A stretch of 26,889 nucleotides of DNA. Origin: a virus. A program made the translations under genes and the position numbers. Position 1 is the first letter of the stretch. Each line of letters starts with the position of its first letter. Positions 1 to 6,909 of this stretch are shown piece by piece. The stretch lies in IMG/VR virus record IMGVR_UViG_3300035701_000234, positions 1 through 26,889 of that record. One strand, given 5' to 3'. Below the pieces are notes generated by a model that was not told the DNA's origin, did not search any database, and saw only the letters and a program-made list of their open reading frames with translations.

Positions 1-47
1 TCATTAAAGGCGCAGAAAAAAAATTGCCCCAAAAAAAATTTTAGCTC

Positions 48-77
48 TTGACACTAAGGTCATATTAGGCCTACATT
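48..77 (+). promoter_or_regulatory. Sigma70-like promoter upstream of the terminase module
   Basis: A perfect -35 box TTGACA (48-53) is followed by an 18-nt spacer and a weaker -10 box TACATT (72-77, 4 of 6 consensus bases). The DNA just upstream is A/T-tract rich (32-42), like an UP element. CTCTTG (45-50) is repeated in inverted orientation as CAAGAG (85-90), and CCTAC (70-74) as GTAGG (91-95), so the start region may fold or bind a regulator. It would transcribe the 260-aa gene, TerS, the methylase and TerL. The -10 is imperfect, so this is a moderate call. Confidence 0.5.
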
Positions 78-133
78 CTCATCTCAAGAGGTAGGTTGTT
101 GCCTTCCGTAAACAAAATAGGAGAAAAAAGATT

Positions 134-916
134 ATGGCCAAGCAGCTAAAAGAAACTATCAAGACAGTCGATGCGGGCGTTCCGGACCCCATGTTCCCCC
201 AAGTAAACTCCCAGAACGAATGCTCCCCGATGTCTCAGGTATTAACCGAAGATGAAATTAATCCCCCTCTGGGCGCAGGTTGCCCCCCGGCCCCCCTGCT
301 GGTGGGGTCCTCTTCTTTGCCAAGTCTCGACCCGGATATTTCTGAAGTTATTGGAATTGGCAGGCAGGAGTCAGTTGGGGGCTCTCCCTTAAATCTCTCA
401 TATTCCCCTCAGCGTGATGGCGGCTTTGTTGCTACGGTTGAAGGAGAATATCTGGCTCATCCAGTTGCGGGTATGATCAAAATTGTGAAAAAGTTCAAAA
501 AGATGAAGGCTATTGTCCTGGACAAAAGGAGCGCTTTAAAGGAATTGAAAAGAATGGTTCTTCCAGCGATGCTTAAAAACAATCCTGATTATCCGGATTT
601 TATCCGGGTGCGCCAGGTGTTTGTCTTGGATATAACCCCGATCCCTGGGACTCCTGACGTGGCTCTTGGGAAGAAGATGTCTGACATCCCTCTCATGTCC
701 TTCAGCCAGCTTGTTAAATTAATTGGTGAGCATAAGTTGAATATCGACCCGGTGCTTTACGGAGACGATCTCCTGGCTCTTCGGGCTTCGATAATGGATA
801 CCCTGAATTCAAACCCCAGGATGCAGGCGAAGAGAAGCGTCAGAGAAGAATCCATGATCTATCAGAGAAGGCTCAGGGAAGCCCAACTCAGGCACGCAAA
901 TCTGCTGAAGTTTTAA
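134..916 (+). CDS. Hypothetical phage protein upstream of terminase (260 aa)
   Basis: I do not recognise the family. The start is set by AGGAGA (119-124) nine bases before the ATG. The first ~95 residues are rich in Pro, Ser and Gly and probably disordered. A strongly basic stretch follows (about 112-142, many Lys), then a mixed alpha/beta region (about 150-225). The protein ends in an Arg-rich helix (about 228-260). It is the first gene of the late transcript and lies 18 bases before the TerS-like gene. The position and basic character would fit a DNA-packaging accessory or DNA-binding protein, but that is inference from context only. Confidence 0.75.
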   Translation: MAKQLKETIKTVDAGVPDPMFPQVNSQNECSPMSQVLTEDEINPPLGAGCPPAPLLVGSSSLPSLDPDISEVIGIGRQESVGGSPLNLSYSPQRDGGFVATVEGEYLAHPVAGMIKIVKKFKKMKAIVLDKRSALKELKRMVLPAMLKNNPDYPDFIRVRQVFVLDITPIPGTPDVALGKKMSDIPLMSFSQLVKLIGEHKLNIDPVLYGDDLLALRASIMDTLNSNPRMQAKRSVREESMIYQRRLREAQLRHANLLKF

Positions 917-934
917 AAAGATCTGAGGCCCTTT

Positions 935-1441
935 GTGGATTTAAACTTAAGGCCCCCGGTTGCGCCGTCTCTTTTCCCCGTCCCGCTCAAGCGAGATATT
1001 GAGTGGGTCGATGACGGCGCAGGGGGTCTTATGCCGAGGCCCGTTAACGTTCCGTTGATTGATTCCAAGTCCGCCAACCAGTTGGTTTCGGTGGCAATGT
1101 CCCTCCCCTATAAGGGAAAATACGTTACCAAAAAAATTGTAGAAAAAAATGAGAGTGGGTCTGAAACTTACGACGTAGAAGAATTTCAGCCGGTTGAGCA
1201 GCACGAGCCAGAATTGGCGGGCATGAGCCAGATTGAGGTGGCGATGATACGCCTGGCCCGGTTGGCTTCCGGGGGCAACCCTGCGGCCCTGGAACAGATT
1301 CTTGACCGCATTCTTGGTAAGCCCATTACAAAGGGGATGAGCATGTCTACGGACCTTCCTTATGAGAAATACCTGGAGATGGTTGCAAACCAGGTTCTAA
1401 CTGCTTATGAAAATCCAACAAAATCAAAAGAAATTAGTTAA
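935..1441 (+). CDS. Terminase small subunit-like protein (168 aa)
   Basis: The likely role is recognition of phage DNA for packaging, in partnership with TerL. The start is GTG, with a GAGG segment (924-927) upstream. The C-terminal part (residues about 97-130) carries a helical segment and then GGNPAALEQILDRILGKP (113-130). This resembles the conserved end of many phage small terminases, where a helix leads into an 'E-R-x-x-G-K-P' type turn. The N-terminal half has no clear helix-turn-helix that I can identify. In most phages TerS directly precedes TerL; here a methyltransferase gene is inserted 11 bases downstream, between the two. The family call rests on one motif plus position, so an unrelated packaging accessory is possible. 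Confidence 0.55.
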   Translation: MDLNLRPPVAPSLFPVPLKRDIEWVDDGAGGLMPRPVNVPLIDSKSANQLVSVAMSLPYKGKYVTKKIVEKNESGSETYDVEEFQPVEQHEPELAGMSQIEVAMIRLARLASGGNPAALEQILDRILGKPITKGMSMSTDLPYEKYLEMVANQVLTAYENPTKSKEIS

Positions 1442-1452
1442 GGAGTTGAAAG

Positions 1453-2181
1453 ATGCCAAAAATTGACCTAATACAAGGAGATTGCTTGGAGAAGATGAAA
1501 GATATTCCCGATGGGAGTATTGATATGATTCTTTGTGATTTGCCTTATGGAACTACTCAATGTAAATGGGATACAGTCATTCCGTTTGAGCCACTTTGGT
1601 TGCAATACAAAAGGGTTTGCAAAGGGGCGATTGTTCTAACTGGCAGTGAGCCGTTTTCAAGTTTATTGCGAGTATCTAATTTAGATATGTTCAAATATGA
1701 TTGGATATGGGAAAAATCAAAGGCAACTGGACATCTTGACGCTAATCGGCGTCCATTAAAAAAACATGAAATTATTTCTGTGTTTGGAACCTTAGACACC
1801 TATAATCCGCAGGGCTTGGTCACTAAAGATAAGCCTACTATAAGCAAGGGTAATAGAGGCAAGAAAGGAGAAGGTAGTAGCGGAGAGTGTTACGGCTTGG
1901 CGAATAAAGATGTTATTGTTACACAATACAACTACCCCAAATCAATTATATCATTTAATGTGGATATGAAAGCTGAGTTTCACCCCACTCAAAAACCCGT
2001 TGCTCTATTTGAATACCTAATAAAAACCTATACCAATGAAGGCGAAACTGTTCTTGATAGTTGCATGGGTTCAGGAACATCTGGCGTTGCTTGTAAGAAC
2101 CTCAACCGCAACTTTATCGGAATAGAGAAAGACCCTGAGTATTTCAAAATTGCAGAGAGGCGAATAAATGAAAATATATAA
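1453..2181 (+). CDS. Beta-class N4/N6 DNA methyltransferase (orphan)
   Basis: It transfers a methyl group from S-adenosylmethionine to the exocyclic amino group of adenine or cytosine in DNA. The catalytic motif IV appears as DLPYG (residues 29-33; a variant of D/N-P-P-Y). HPTQKP lies near 177-182, and the AdoMet-binding motif I DSCMGSGTSG lies near the C-terminus (about 203-212), followed by the acidic FIGIEKD. Motif IV before motif I with the target-recognition region between them is the beta arrangement (N6_N4_Mtase family). Length is normal at 242 aa. AAGGAG lies just upstream of the ATG. There is no restriction enzyme beside it, so self-protection of phage DNA is the likely role. The gene is clearly AT-richer than its neighbours and separates TerS from TerL, suggesting later acquisition. 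Confidence 0.9.
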   Translation: MPKIDLIQGDCLEKMKDIPDGSIDMILCDLPYGTTQCKWDTVIPFEPLWLQYKRVCKGAIVLTGSEPFSSLLRVSNLDMFKYDWIWEKSKATGHLDANRRPLKKHEIISVFGTLDTYNPQGLVTKDKPTISKGNRGKKGEGSSGECYGLANKDVIVTQYNYPKSIISFNVDMKAEFHPTQKPVALFEYLIKTYTNEGETVLDSCMGSGTSGVACKNLNRNFIGIEKDPEYFKIAERRINENI

Positions 2182-2241
2182 AATCAGGCTGAAAATACGC
2201 CTGTCGAATCTAATGGAATTTGAAAAGGAGGAGAATAATCT

Positions 2242-3861
2242 ATGACAAGTACTTCTGCAAATCCAGCGGTACTTCAAGTGCACAAGCGATTGCAGACGGA
2301 GTTTCCTTTCTTCGCCAAGTATGCTCCGTTGAAGATTATTGATAAAGCGGGCCGGTCCATCTTCTTCGTTCAGAATTTTGCCCAGCAATATATCCACCGG
2401 ATATGCGAGGCCCAGAGAAAATCTTTAGGCATGGTGAGAGCATTGCTTGTGAAGCCAAGGCAGATCGGATCTTCGACGGATAGGGTTTTGTATAATACCT
2501 GGAAGGTAACACGCAGCCCCGGGCGCAAAGCCGTTACAATGGCTCATCTGGCGTCGACTACGACTTCCCTTCAGGATAAAGTAAAATACGCGATTGATAA
2601 TGCCAACCCGGCGGCAGTGCCGAAAATGGAGATCTCCAACCAGAGAAGAATGGTATTCGAAGGGATCGGCTCCGAGATTACTTTTGGAACGGCGAAGTCT
2701 GAAGAGTTTGGCCGGGGGATCACGCCCCATGATTTCCATGGTTCTGAGGTAGCCTTTTGGGCGGTTCCCGCGAGTTTGATTGCCGGGGTTATCAACGGGG
2801 TCCCCATGGGAAATGATACTTCTGTTTTTATGGAGAGCACAACGAATGGCGTTGGTGACTGGTTTCATACGGCGGTCCAGAATTCCCTCCAAAGAAAATC
2901 CCCATACGTAACTCTGTTTGTCCCCTGGTTCTGGCAAGTCGAATATCAAATGGCCCTTGAGGCGAATGAAGATTGGGAACTCGATAAAGACGAAGAGAAA
3001 TTGATTCAGGTATTTAAACTTTCGCAGGCGCAGTTGAAATGGCGACGGTTTAAGATTGCAGAATTGGCTTCCCAAAAATTATTCAAACAAGAGTACCCGG
3101 CAACCCTGCAGGAGGCATTCCAGTTTGGTGGGGTGCCCCTGCTTGATGGCGACGCGGTTTTAATGGCGAGGAAATGTCAGGTTGAGGTCCAGGAATACGA
3201 GCCCCTGATCTTCGGGGGTGACTTTGGTGGCAGGACTGAAGGGGAGAAGGAGAAGAAGCCGGACCGGTCAACTCTGGTGCGGAGGCGGGGGAGAACTATT
3301 TTTCAGAACTATGAGTGCTGGGTGAATCTGGGCCCGGTGGATCTGGCGAATCATTATGCGAGGCTCATCCATACGGAGAAGCCCCAGAAAGTTTTTCTTG
3401 ATTATGGCTATGGTTTTGCAGTGGCAGACATTCTTTACAACCTCTCAAGTGAGTTCAGACAGATAGTCACCCTGGTTCAATTTGGGGGTGCCCCGAGAGA
3501 TAATGTGAAGTATGCAAACAAACGGGTTGAGATGGCTTTCGATTTTAAAGAGTGGCTGGATGATGGCCCAGTGTCTATTCCGGATACGGATGAGTTTTGC
3601 ACGGATATTATGTCGGTGCCGGATGCAACCTGGACGGCTGGGCAGAAGAGGAGAAAGCTCCCGGCGAAAGATGAGATCCGAAGTAAGACCGGCTTTTCCC
3701 CGGATTTTTTTGATGCGGCTTGTTTGACTTTTGCATACCCCGTAAAAAAGACTAGACTTATCGTGGGGACTTGGGGTATACTGAACGGCGTAACAGCCCA
3801 GAGTCTTGTTAAGTCTGGACGAAGAGGCTTATCAAGTCGGGTGTATAAACGTAAAATGTGA
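2242..3861 (+). CDS. Terminase large subunit (TerL)
   Basis: This is the packaging motor ATPase and headful nuclease that docks on the portal. The 539-aa length is typical. The ATPase segment has a Walker A-like loop KPRQIGSST (71-79) without the usual Lys after Gly. The Walker B-like segment is FHGSEVAFW (165-173), with Ser-Glu in place of Asp-Glu. A coupling motif FMESTTNG follows (196-203), then the family-typical FKQEYPATLQEAFQ (281-294). The RNase H-like nuclease half shows acidic residues in FGGDFGG (D327), FLDYGYG (D387) and SPDFFDAACLT (near 490). A strong AAGGAGGAG site precedes the ATG. The last ~100 bases also contain a candidate promoter for the downstream genes. The atypical Walker residues are probably a family trait, not decay. 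Confidence 0.92.
   Translation: MTSTSANPAVLQVHKRLQTEFPFFAKYAPLKIIDKAGRSIFFVQNFAQQYIHRICEAQRKSLGMVRALLVKPRQIGSSTDRVLYNTWKVTRSPGRKAVTMAHLASTTTSLQDKVKYAIDNANPAAVPKMEISNQRRMVFEGIGSEITFGTAKSEEFGRGITPHDFHGSEVAFWAVPASLIAGVINGVPMGNDTSVFMESTTNGVGDWFHTAVQNSLQRKSPYVTLFVPWFWQVEYQMALEANEDWELDKDEEKLIQVFKLSQAQLKWRRFKIAELASQKLFKQEYPATLQEAFQFGGVPLLDGDAVLMARKCQVEVQEYEPLIFGGDFGGRTEGEKEKKPDRSTLVRRRGRTIFQNYECWVNLGPVDLANHYARLIHTEKPQKVFLDYGYGFAVADILYNLSSEFRQIVTLVQFGGAPRDNVKYANKRVEMAFDFKEWLDDGPVSIPDTDEFCTDIMSVPDATWTAGQKRRKLPAKDEIRSKTGFSPDFFDAACLTFAYPVKKTRLIVGTWGILNGVTAQSLVKSGRRGLSSRVYKRKM
3753..3782 (+). promoter_or_regulatory. Candidate late promoter inside the 3' end of TerL
   Basis: TAGACT (3753-3758), an 18-nt spacer and TATACT (3777-3782). 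Across 31 bases (3752-3782) this matches the promoter before the capsid gene (10509-10539) at 22 positions. The matches include GACTTA, a central GGGG, CT, and GGTATACT at identical spacing. Shared bases in the spacer go beyond a generic sigma70 site and suggest one activator or sigma factor uses both. It would serve the small virion-type gene and the signal-peptide cassette downstream. Confidence 0.5.
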
Positions 3862-3904
3862 GGGGATCCCATGTGTTGCGGTATCTACTAGTAGGAGAAA
3901 CTTT

Positions 3905-4291
3905 ATGAGCGGAACGATAGCAGGTTCGCATGGTTTGTACGCTGCAAGGCAAGCTCAGGCGCGTCGAAGGGCAAATGCCAGTGCCACAGGAGACAACTGG
4001 TCTGACAATTATGGCGAGGGCGACCAGGGTCCTTCTTTGATGGGAAAGTTTCTTGAGAATATGCAGGGGACCTTTGAGGCTCTTGCTAATGCTCAATCTC
4101 AACTTGCGAAAGCTCAGGCGGACGCAAAGAAGGCCCAGGCAGATCAAGTCAAAAAAGAAAAGCAGGCCCAGAAAGATGCTGAGGCTGCACTTAAGTCCCG
4201 GGGCAAAAGGCTACGGGCAAGTATTTTCACAAGTGAGGAAGGTGTCCTTGGGCCCCCCACCGCGGCCAGAAGTAAAGTTTTTGCAACGTAA
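3905..4291 (+). CDS. Small conserved virion-type protein (128 aa)
   Basis: The ATG at 3905 is chosen over upstream starts because AGGAG (3893-3897) sits seven bases before it and the upstream extension lies in the TerL tail. The middle (about residues 45-100) is an Ala/Lys/Gln-rich helix, likely coiled coil. The C-terminus (about 100-128) has Gly-Lys-Arg-Leu-Arg-Ala-Ser-Ile-Phe-Thr-Ser, then Gly-Val-Leu-Gly-Pro-Pro and a basic tail. This resembles the 'GRASTILTS..GL.G..P..RKTLLG' ending of small proteins found among structural genes of many podoviruses. In those phages it lies near portal or tail genes, so it is probably a minor virion or assembly protein. Its exact role is unknown to me. Confidence 0.8.
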   Translation: MSGTIAGSHGLYAARQAQARRRANASATGDNWSDNYGEGDQGPSLMGKFLENMQGTFEALANAQSQLAKAQADAKKAQADQVKKEKQAQKDAEAALKSRGKRLRASIFTSEEGVLGPPTAARSKVFAT

Positions 4292-4316
4292 ATAAAAAAT
4301 AAAAGGAGAAGTGAGC

Positions 4317-4922
4317 ATGAAGAAGTTTCTGTCGTTTTTGGTTCTTGGGATTTTTGTGGGTGTTGGGTTCTACGCTTTTGCGACCCCTGTCACCGCGTCG
4401 ATCACGGGCGCCCGGGCTGCGTATATTGCCAGCGTGTATGGCCAGGTGAACGCTGCGATCTCTGGTTACAAGTCCTCGTTCAACATACCTAATCACAAAA
4501 ATATCAGGCGTGTTGGCGTGAAAAATCGTACTTCTTCAACCACGGTCTTGTATGTCTCATTTAATAGGGCAAGTATTTACGGAGCTCACGCAAACGAAGT
4601 TGCCACGACTGCAGCCTCGGCGACAGCAACTTTGGATGCTGCGATTACTGACCTGAGAGTTGGGGATATTCTCCAATTTACAGAAGCGGGTGCGGACTAC
4701 GGTCCCCATATGATTACCGCTATGTCAACCGACGGGTTGACTGTAACTCTGAATCCTGCTCCTACTTTAACGACTGCGAACATGGATTTTAGTCTGTCTG
4801 AGGTTGTGGTTCCTGCCGCAACGGAAACTCCGATTTGGTTTGAAATAAACCCTGAGTCCATTGGTGTTGGGGCAAACGACGACGACTGTGCTTATCAGTT
4901 GATCTTGGAGTATGTTGATTAA
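4317..4922 (+). CDS. Exported hypothetical protein, paralogue 1 (signal peptide)
   Basis: The ATG at 4317 is preferred over GTG 4311 because AGGAG (4304-4308) is then eight bases away rather than two. The N-terminus MKKFLSFLVLGIFVGVGFYA plus FATPVTAS is a classic Sec signal peptide, with basic residues, a hydrophobic core and Ala-x-Ala sites near residue 22-26. The mature ~175-aa part looks beta-rich. Its C-terminal half has LRVGDILQFT, then APTLTTA, then a 'VVVPAATETP' strand. The same order recurs in the next gene (4947-5576), so the two are tandem paralogues. I do not recognise the family. It opens a run of six signal-peptide ORFs between virion genes; a surface-exposed or periplasmic role during infection is inference. 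Confidence 0.8.
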   Translation: MKKFLSFLVLGIFVGVGFYAFATPVTASITGARAAYIASVYGQVNAAISGYKSSFNIPNHKNIRRVGVKNRTSSTTVLYVSFNRASIYGAHANEVATTAASATATLDAAITDLRVGDILQFTEAGADYGPHMITAMSTDGLTVTLNPAPTLTTANMDFSLSEVVVPAATETPIWFEINPESIGVGANDDDCAYQLILEYVD

Positions 4923-4931
4923 TCAAACACA

Positions 4932-5002
4932 ATAAGGAGCACGATCATGCGTTACTATTTTTCTAAATTGGATATTCTAATGGTTGTGATCGTGCTCCTT
5001 AT
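4932..5002 (+). promoter_or_regulatory. 16-bp perfect inverted repeat sequestering a ribosome binding site
   Basis: ATAAGGAGCACGATCA (4932-4947) is exactly complementary to TGATCGTGCTCCTTAT (4987-5002). Two further G-U pairs extend it inward, leaving a 35-nt loop (4950-4984). The 5' arm contains the whole Shine-Dalgarno AAGGAG (4934-4939) and the A of the start codon. The 3' arm lies inside the signal-peptide core codons. In mRNA this should fold into a very stable hairpin that hides the start. Ribosomes ending the upstream gene at 4922 reach only the base of the 5' arm, so control by coupling, by RNA processing or by a binding factor is possible. Confidence 0.85.
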
Positions 5003-5576
5003 GATTTTTGTTGGGCCGATCAAGGCGGCGAATGATTCTGGGACGAATTATGTCTCCCAGGGTTTCAGCAAGGCCCGGTCAGTGATAGCAGAGCAGACGG
5101 CATGCCTGTATACTATTCAGGCGGCAAATACGGTTTATAAGTTCTCGCTCCCAAGTAGTAAGATCCCCATTTCCCTTTCTGTAAGAAACACTCATGCGAC
5201 GGCCCAGGTGTATGTGGATGCTACTCGAACAACTTGTTATAATAAAACAGGGACCGGGGCCTCTACAGCAGCGGATGCGACATTTAATCTGGGTGAAGCG
5301 GTTGCAGGTCTTCGTGCGGGGGATATTATTGTTTTCACAACGACTAACGCAGATCAGAAGCCGTATACACTAGCCTCAGTAACAAGTACCTCGATTGTTG
5401 AATTAGCAGAGGCTCCGACTCTCACAACGGCTTCCCAAGCGTGGAGTATCACGAGTGCGAGAGTGAGCCCAGGTGAAACCAGATCGTTTGACGTGGCCGC
5501 AGGGCCAATCGCTTTGCAGGCGAATACTGCATCTACGGGGGTAGAGTTGACCCTTGGCTATCAACGAGAGGACTAA
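4947..5576 (+). CDS. Exported hypothetical protein, paralogue 2 (signal peptide)
   Basis: AAGGAG (4934-4939) with seven-base spacing supports this ATG. The N-terminus is a longer signal sequence: ten polar residues, then the core LMVVIVLLMIFVG and a likely cleavage after Lys-Ala-Ala (near residue 30). The mature part contains GLRAGDIIVFT, then ADQKPY, then APTLTTA, then VSPGETRSFDV, in the same order as the upstream gene, indicating tandem duplication and divergence. Two Cys (CLYT, TTCY) lie early in the mature part and could form a disulfide, consistent with export. The start is buried in a 16-bp hairpin (4932-5002). Family and function are unknown; a beta-sandwich, fibre-like or decoration-like protein is the most I would suggest. 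Confidence 0.8.
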   Translation: MRYYFSKLDILMVVIVLLMIFVGPIKAANDSGTNYVSQGFSKARSVIAEQTACLYTIQAANTVYKFSLPSSKIPISLSVRNTHATAQVYVDATRTTCYNKTGTGASTAADATFNLGEAVAGLRAGDIIVFTTTNADQKPYTLASVTSTSIVELAEAPTLTTASQAWSITSARVSPGETRSFDVAAGPIALQANTASTGVELTLGYQRED

Positions 5577-5577
5577 T

Positions 5578-6468
5578 ATGCGATCCATTTTAGGGTTTTT
5601 GGCTCTGATGGGGTTGTGCTTTTTTGTGTCTCCTACGAGTGATACCCTGGTTATGCCGGGGAAAGTGTTGGCAGATACAAGTCCGCAGCTTGGCGGAGAC
5701 CTTTCTCTGAACGGGAAGAATCTTGACTTCCCGACGACTGCCAATATCTCAGACTGCCTCGATGAAGACAACATGGCTTCGGGCTCTGCGACCAAGCTGG
5801 CGACACAACAAAGTATTAAGGCGTATGCTGACACGAAACAGGCTGCAATGGGTGCTGACGATAACTACGTCACGGACGCAGAGAAAATCATCATCGGGAA
5901 CACGAGCGGAACGAACACAGGGAACAACGCGACCAACTCACAATACAGCGGGCTGGTGTCCAATGCCACGCACACGGGGGATGTGACAGGGTCTGTAGCT
6001 TTAGTCATCGCAGCTCAAAGAGTCTATGCATCCATGTTTGCCAGTACGAACGCGGCAGTGGATCTTTACACTCCGGTGTATGACTCTTCAACCGGGAAAT
6101 GCACATGGACGGCCCCAGTGACTAAACACATTCGGTGCGCGATCGTTGACCCAAATACGGCAGTCACTAAAACGGCAACGATCTGTTTAATTCCAACGAC
6201 AGCCTCAGCGATCACAATCACCAGACTTGATGTTTCAACAAGCTCTGCTTCATACGAGGTCGCAGGGGATTTGAAATGGGCTGATGCGTTTATCGGTTTG
6301 GCAAACGCAGCAGTCATCGAGACTTTCGACACAACCAGCGGAGTTAGGAGTGATTCTTCCATTGCTTCCGGGGCGGTGGCTTCTGGGAAATGCGTTTATC
6401 TGTCTTTCGACTCGGCCCCTAATGCCCTGATGGTGAGCGTAACAATCGATATCTGGTACACAAGTTAA
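5578..6468 (+). CDS. Tail-fibre-like protein with N-terminal signal peptide (296 aa)
   Basis: The start is ATG 5578 with GAGAGGA (5566-5572) before it, two bases after the previous stop. Residues 1-32 form a signal peptide (hydrophobic LGFLALMGLCFFV, predicted cut after Val-Leu-Ala). The mature part begins with DTSPQLGGDLSLNGKNLDFP, a hallmark of phage tail-fibre and receptor-binding proteins. NATHTGDVTGS follows (about residues 137-147), another fibre motif. The C-terminal ~150 residues have the strand pattern ITRLDVSTS, GDLKWADAFIGLANAAVI and GKCVYLSFDSAPNA, which I associate with beta-domains of environmental phage fibre proteins. A cleavable export signal on a fibre-like protein is unusual, since virion fibres are assembled in the cytoplasm. 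It may act outside the cytoplasm, for example by masking receptors; that is inference. Confidence 0.8.
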   Translation: MRSILGFLALMGLCFFVSPTSDTLVMPGKVLADTSPQLGGDLSLNGKNLDFPTTANISDCLDEDNMASGSATKLATQQSIKAYADTKQAAMGADDNYVTDAEKIIIGNTSGTNTGNNATNSQYSGLVSNATHTGDVTGSVALVIAAQRVYASMFASTNAAVDLYTPVYDSSTGKCTWTAPVTKHIRCAIVDPNTAVTKTATICLIPTTASAITITRLDVSTSSASYEVAGDLKWADAFIGLANAAVIETFDTTSGVRSDSSIASGAVASGKCVYLSFDSAPNALMVSVTIDIWYTS

Positions 6469-6477
6469 AGGAGCGAA

Positions 6478-6909
6478 ATGAAAAAGTTTTTTGCGATTTT
6501 TATTTTTATTACTTCCTTTTGTTTTGCAGACGTGACCGCAACGATAACAGGCGTCCGGCTTGGAGATCAGCACTATGTTTGGATTGATATACAATACAAC
6601 ATCGATGGGCGCGTCATTCTAAACGCTTATCCATTCGATATGAAAAATTATGCCGGGAAAACAAACGCAGAATTTTTCCAATGGATAAAGACAAATGTCG
6701 AATATCAATGTGACCGCTACATCGAAGCGGAATTCCGAAAAAAGAAAAATCAATCAGAGATCATTACCAAGTTAAACACGCTTCTGCTTAATAAATCGAT
6801 GACGAAACAGAATGCGGAACTGACTTTCGATAAAAATAACGACGGCATAGATGACTTGAAATGGACAATCAAAACGGATGGGACATACGTTGAAACAGCT
6901 GTTTCTTAA
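6478..6909 (+). CDS. Exported small protein with calcium-loop-like motif (143 aa)
   Basis: AAAGGAG directly upstream supports the ATG. MKKFFAIFIFITSFCFA is a clean signal peptide with cleavage likely after Cys-Phe-Ala (residue 17); the Cys is not in a proper lipobox. DKNNDGIDDLKW (118-129) has the D-x-N-x-D-G-x-x-D spacing of EF-hand, dockerin or thrombospondin-3 type calcium loops, which normally work outside the cytoplasm. The middle (about 84-110) is a Lys-rich helix. The gene is AT-richer than the flanking structural genes. I do not recognise the family. Its 3' end overlaps the next gene by 32 bases. Confidence 0.75.
   Translation: MKKFFAIFIFITSFCFADVTATITGVRLGDQHYVWIDIQYNIDGRVILNAYPFDMKNYAGKTNAEFFQWIKTNVEYQCDRYIEAEFRKKKNQSEIITKLNTLLLNKSMTKQNAELTFDKNNDGIDDLKWTIKTDGTYVETAVS

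Noticed and set aside
2425-3075. Long antisense ORF (216 aa) on the - strand within TerL
   Set aside because: It lies wholly opposite a well-supported TerL, has no ribosome site and no recognisable motif; a shadow of codon bias.
3863-3894. Palindromes GGGATCCC and CTACTAGTAG before the 128-aa gene
   Set aside because: Short palindromes of this size are expected by chance and do not resemble a repeated operator in the window.
3806-3904. Upstream extension of the 128-aa gene
   Set aside because: It would overlap TerL by 56 bases without a ribosome site, while ATG 3905 has AGGAG at ideal distance.
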